From contig JABMPV010000373.1 of assembly GCA_013202595.1 (NCBI GenBank), positions 1-6,734 on the forward strand: a DNA stretch of 6,734 nt. The letters run 5' to 3'. Origin of the DNA: a bacterium (lineage in GTDB: Bacteria > Actinomycetota > Acidimicrobiia > Spongiisociales > UBA11373). Of this stretch, positions 5,643-6,734 are shown in pieces. Every line of letters starts with the position of its first letter. Within the stretch, counting starts at the first letter, position 1. Below the pieces are notes generated by a model. The model saw only the letters and a program-made list of their open reading frames with translations, was not told where the DNA came from and made no database searches. A program made the position numbers and the translations under genes.

Positions 5643-6323
5643 CTTCGCCACCTCGATCACTCCCTCAGCGCCACCTTCACCCTCGAAGACGATCTCGTAG
5701 GTCGCATCGAGGCTTGCAGGAGTGAGCGTCCCTGTGATCGTCATCGATGCGATCCCCTCCGAGGTCACCTCGGGGGCATCCACCGTGAACGACCCGTCGG
5801 CTTCAAAGACCACCTCGACCTCCCCAAGGAGCCCGCCTGTGTAGCCGAAGGGCGGTTCAGCTGTCAGATCGAGCACGATCTCGACGGGATCGGGGTCCGC
5901 TGCGCCAAATACGAATCCGCCCACATCGAGCGTCATGTTCAAGGTGCCTGCGTCCTGATCGACGGTGACCGTTGCCTCGATCGGGCCCTCAGAACCAAAG
6001 GTGGTATTCAGCCAGCGTCCGGTCCAGTCACCCTCCAGTGATGCCGCCAGAGCAAGACGGGTCGCCAGGGCGACATCGATCGTGGTCGGCGGCGCGGCCG
6101 AAGTCGTCGGCGCAGCAGTGGTCGTCGGCGCAGCAGTGGTCGTCGGCGCAGCAGTGGTCGTCGGCGCAGCCGAAGTCGTCGGCGCAGCCGAAGTCGTCGG
6201 CGCTACCGAAGTCGTCGGCGCTACCGAAGTCGTCGGCGCGGCCGTGGTCGAGTCTGCATCGTCATCACCACACGCCGCCGCGATCAGGGCCACGGCGAGC
6301 GCGATCACAACAAGTCTGCGCAT
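5637..6323 (-). CDS. Secreted lipoprotein with a PTT(S/T)(A/V)A repeat linker and a beta-rich C-terminal domain
   Basis: A 228-residue protein in three parts. Residues 1-18 are a lipoprotein signal peptide: RR, a hydrophobic core, and IAAAC with Cys18 as the likely lipidated residue (Ala rather than Leu at -3, a tolerated lipobox), then an acidic GDDDAD. Residues 28-75 are eight six-residue repeats of PTT(S/T)(A/V)A type, a flexible stalk. Residues about 96-228 form an acidic, beta-strand-rich domain that opens with GDWTGRW, alternates strands such as IEATVTVDQDAGTLNMTLDV (115-134) and SMTITGTLTPASLDATYEIV, and has no Cys. The GxWxGxW opening recalls lipocalin/calycin-like barrels, but this is only a resemblance and no function is assigned. 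The start is the ATG at 6323: a GGAGGAAGG lies just upstream and the signal peptide begins there. An in-frame ATG at 6335 overlaps that site and is unlikely. It is divergent from the membrane protein gene starting at 6458. Confidence 0.88.
   Translation of the reverse strand: MRRLVVIALAVALIAAACGDDDADSTTAAPTTSVAPTTSVAPTTSAAPTTSAAPTTTAAPTTTAAPTTTAAPTTSAAPPTTIDVALATRLALAASLEGDWTGRWLNTTFGSEGPIEATVTVDQDAGTLNMTLDVGGFVFGAADPDPVEIVLDLTAEPPFGYTGGLLGEVEVVFEADGSFTVDAPEVTSEGIASMTITGTLTPASLDATYEIVFEGEGGAEGVIEVAKG
6082..6243. repeat. Tandem 18-bp coding repeat (eight good units plus one degenerate)
   Basis: Eight 18-bp units run from 6100 to 6243, and a degenerate unit precedes them at 6082-6099. On the + strand each good unit has the invariant core GTCGTCGGCGC. 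The ends vary: GAA or GTG at the front, and GCAGCA, GCAGCC, GCTACC or GCGGCC at the back. Units 2 and 3 are identical, as are units 6 and 7, which points to recent duplication of neighbouring units. The unit length is a multiple of three, so gain or loss of copies lengthens or shortens the lipoprotein stalk without a frameshift. Confidence 0.92.
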
Positions 6324-6324
6324 G

Positions 6325-6333
6325 CCTTCCTCC
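6325..6333 (-). promoter_or_regulatory. Ribosome binding site GGAGGAAGG of the lipoprotein gene
   Basis: Read on the - strand, GGAGG (6333-6329) lies five bases before the ATG at 6323. It decides between this start and the in-frame ATG at 6335, which the site partly overlaps, and against any longer upstream start. Confidence 0.7.
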
Positions 6334-6408
6334 ATTCGGTCGTAGGCGTGCACCGATCGACTCGCTCCGTGATCGGGCCTGGTGCCGATCCGCACGCTTC
6401 CGCGGGGG

Positions 6409-6430
6409 AGGCTACCCGGGCCGGTAGCCT
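6409..6430. promoter_or_regulatory. Inverted repeat of two mirrored TAGCCT boxes, candidate divergent promoter
   Basis: The arms AGGCTACC (6409-6416) and GGTAGCCT (6423-6430) are exact reverse complements around a six-base spacer CGGGCC. Each arm contains TAGCCT, the -10-like hexamer also found before the oxidoreductase gene. The right arm faces the membrane protein gene 28 bases downstream; the left arm faces the lipoprotein gene with a leader of about 80 bases. A nearer but poorer - strand box, TACGAC at 6344-6339, could serve the lipoprotein gene instead. The repeat may be a pair of back-to-back promoters, an operator for a dimeric regulator, or both. The rest of the 134-bp intergenic stretch shows nothing further. 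Confidence 0.45.
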
Positions 6431-6457
6431 GCCCCGATCGCTCAACAGGGGGGAAGC

Positions 6458-6734
6458 ATGGCCGGCTCATCGTTCAATCTCATCAAGGGCAACCCGACGG
6501 CCCGTTTGGTCGGCCTGCTCCTGGCCGTCACGGGAGTGGTGCTCATCGTCGTGCTGATGATCCTCGAGATCGCATCGGGAGACGACCCCGAGGCGATCGC
6601 TGCCACGACGGTCACCTCGATCACGACCACCACCGGGGCGACCACCACCACGGCCATCGACCCCACCACGACCACCCCAGCGCCTCCCACCACCCCTACC
6701 ACCACCACCGGGGCGACCACACCGCCCGAGCCAC
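6458..6734 (+). CDS. Single-pass membrane protein with Thr/Pro-rich extracellular stalk, 3'-partial
   Basis: The reading frame is open from the ATG at 6458 to the window end (92 codons, no stop), so only the N-terminal part is seen. Residues 1-15 are a short cytoplasmic tail (MAGSSFNLIKGNPTA). Residues 16-38 are one strongly hydrophobic segment (RLVGLLLAVTGVVLIVVLMI and following). Then comes an acidic patch EIASGDDPEA and, from about residue 50, a Thr/Pro-rich stretch with runs of TTTT and the repeated TTTTGATT. A GGGGGGAA sequence lies just before the ATG and supports it. The design is a membrane anchor plus a flexible extracellular stalk, which in actinobacteria often carries a C-terminal enzymatic or binding domain; that domain lies outside the window, so no function is assigned. 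The frame's composition, with heavy ACC/ACG Thr codons, matches the stalk of the divergent lipoprotein. Confidence 0.8.
   Translation, partial: MAGSSFNLIKGNPTARLVGLLLAVTGVVLIVVLMILEIASGDDPEAIAATTVTSITTTTGATTTTAIDPTTTTPAPPTTPTTTTGATTPPEP
6626..6720 (+). repeat. Pair of exact 20-bp direct repeats in the Thr-rich stalk
   Basis: ACCACCACCGGGGCGACCAC occurs at 6626-6645 and again at 6701-6720, 75 bp apart, which is exactly 25 codons. Both copies are in the same frame and encode TTTGATT, so they look like duplicated stalk segments within the coding region rather than a mobile-element end. Confidence 0.8.

Noticed and set aside
6082..6243. Regular repeats considered as a CRISPR array or integron-like element
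   Set aside because: The 18-bp units are contiguous without spacers, lie in frame in a lipoprotein stalk, and no cas or integrase gene is nearby.
5965..6345. Open + strand frame reading through the 18-bp repeat as VVGAAVVVGAAEVVGA-type sequence
   Set aside because: It is the complement of the lipoprotein stalk. The opposite frame has a signal peptide, lipobox Cys and strong ribosome binding site, while this one has no start signal or recognisable domain.
6442..6720. Open - strand frame, Val-rich (VVVVGVVGGAGVVVV)
   Set aside because: It is the antisense of ACC/ACG-rich Thr codons in the membrane protein gene, which has a proper ATG, a ribosome binding site and a membrane segment.

Overview
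The window is a GC-rich, densely packed bacterial segment, most likely from an actinobacterium and perhaps the Acidimicrobiia. Four signs support this. There is an F420-type luciferase-like oxidoreductase and an actinobacterial-type PAC2 protein. Surface proteins carry long Thr/Pro/Ala linkers. Genes start behind TANNNT boxes (TAGCCT, TACACT, TAGGCT, TACCCT) with very short or absent leaders. The lineage is an inference. No rRNA, tRNA, insertion sequence or CRISPR array was seen.

Left block (1-1818, + strand): an upstream region with a 10-bp CAAACGTTTG palindrome and a TAGATT box precedes two genes joined by an ATGA overlap. The first encodes a small single-pass membrane protein. The second encodes an HTTM / vitamin K-dependent gamma-carboxylase-like membrane protein with a cysteine-less DCC (DUF393)-like tail. 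The small protein resembles the lumenal C-terminal domain of gamma-glutamyl carboxylase, so the pair may be a split form of that architecture. This is the most interesting part of the window.

Middle block (1763-5619): a luciferase-like F420-dependent oxidoreductase on the - strand converges on the HTTM gene with a 56-bp coding overlap. It diverges from an MFS transporter across a 48-bp gap that holds one -10-like box for each direction. A UPF0173-type metallo-beta-lactamase-fold hydrolase and a PAC2-family protein follow the MFS gene on the + strand, each with its own -10-like box. The MFS and PAC2 genes look leaderless or nearly so.

Right block (5637-6734): a - strand lipoprotein gene with an 18-bp tandem repeat, encoding a six-residue PTT(S/T)(A/V)A linker, meets the PAC2 gene tail to tail. 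It diverges from a + strand gene for a single-pass membrane protein with a Thr-rich extracellular stalk that runs off the window. A 22-bp inverted repeat made of two mirrored TAGCCT boxes lies between them.

Apart from the HTTM pair and the divergent surface-protein pair, nothing ties the genes into one pathway. The middle genes look like ordinary chromosomal genes placed next to each other.
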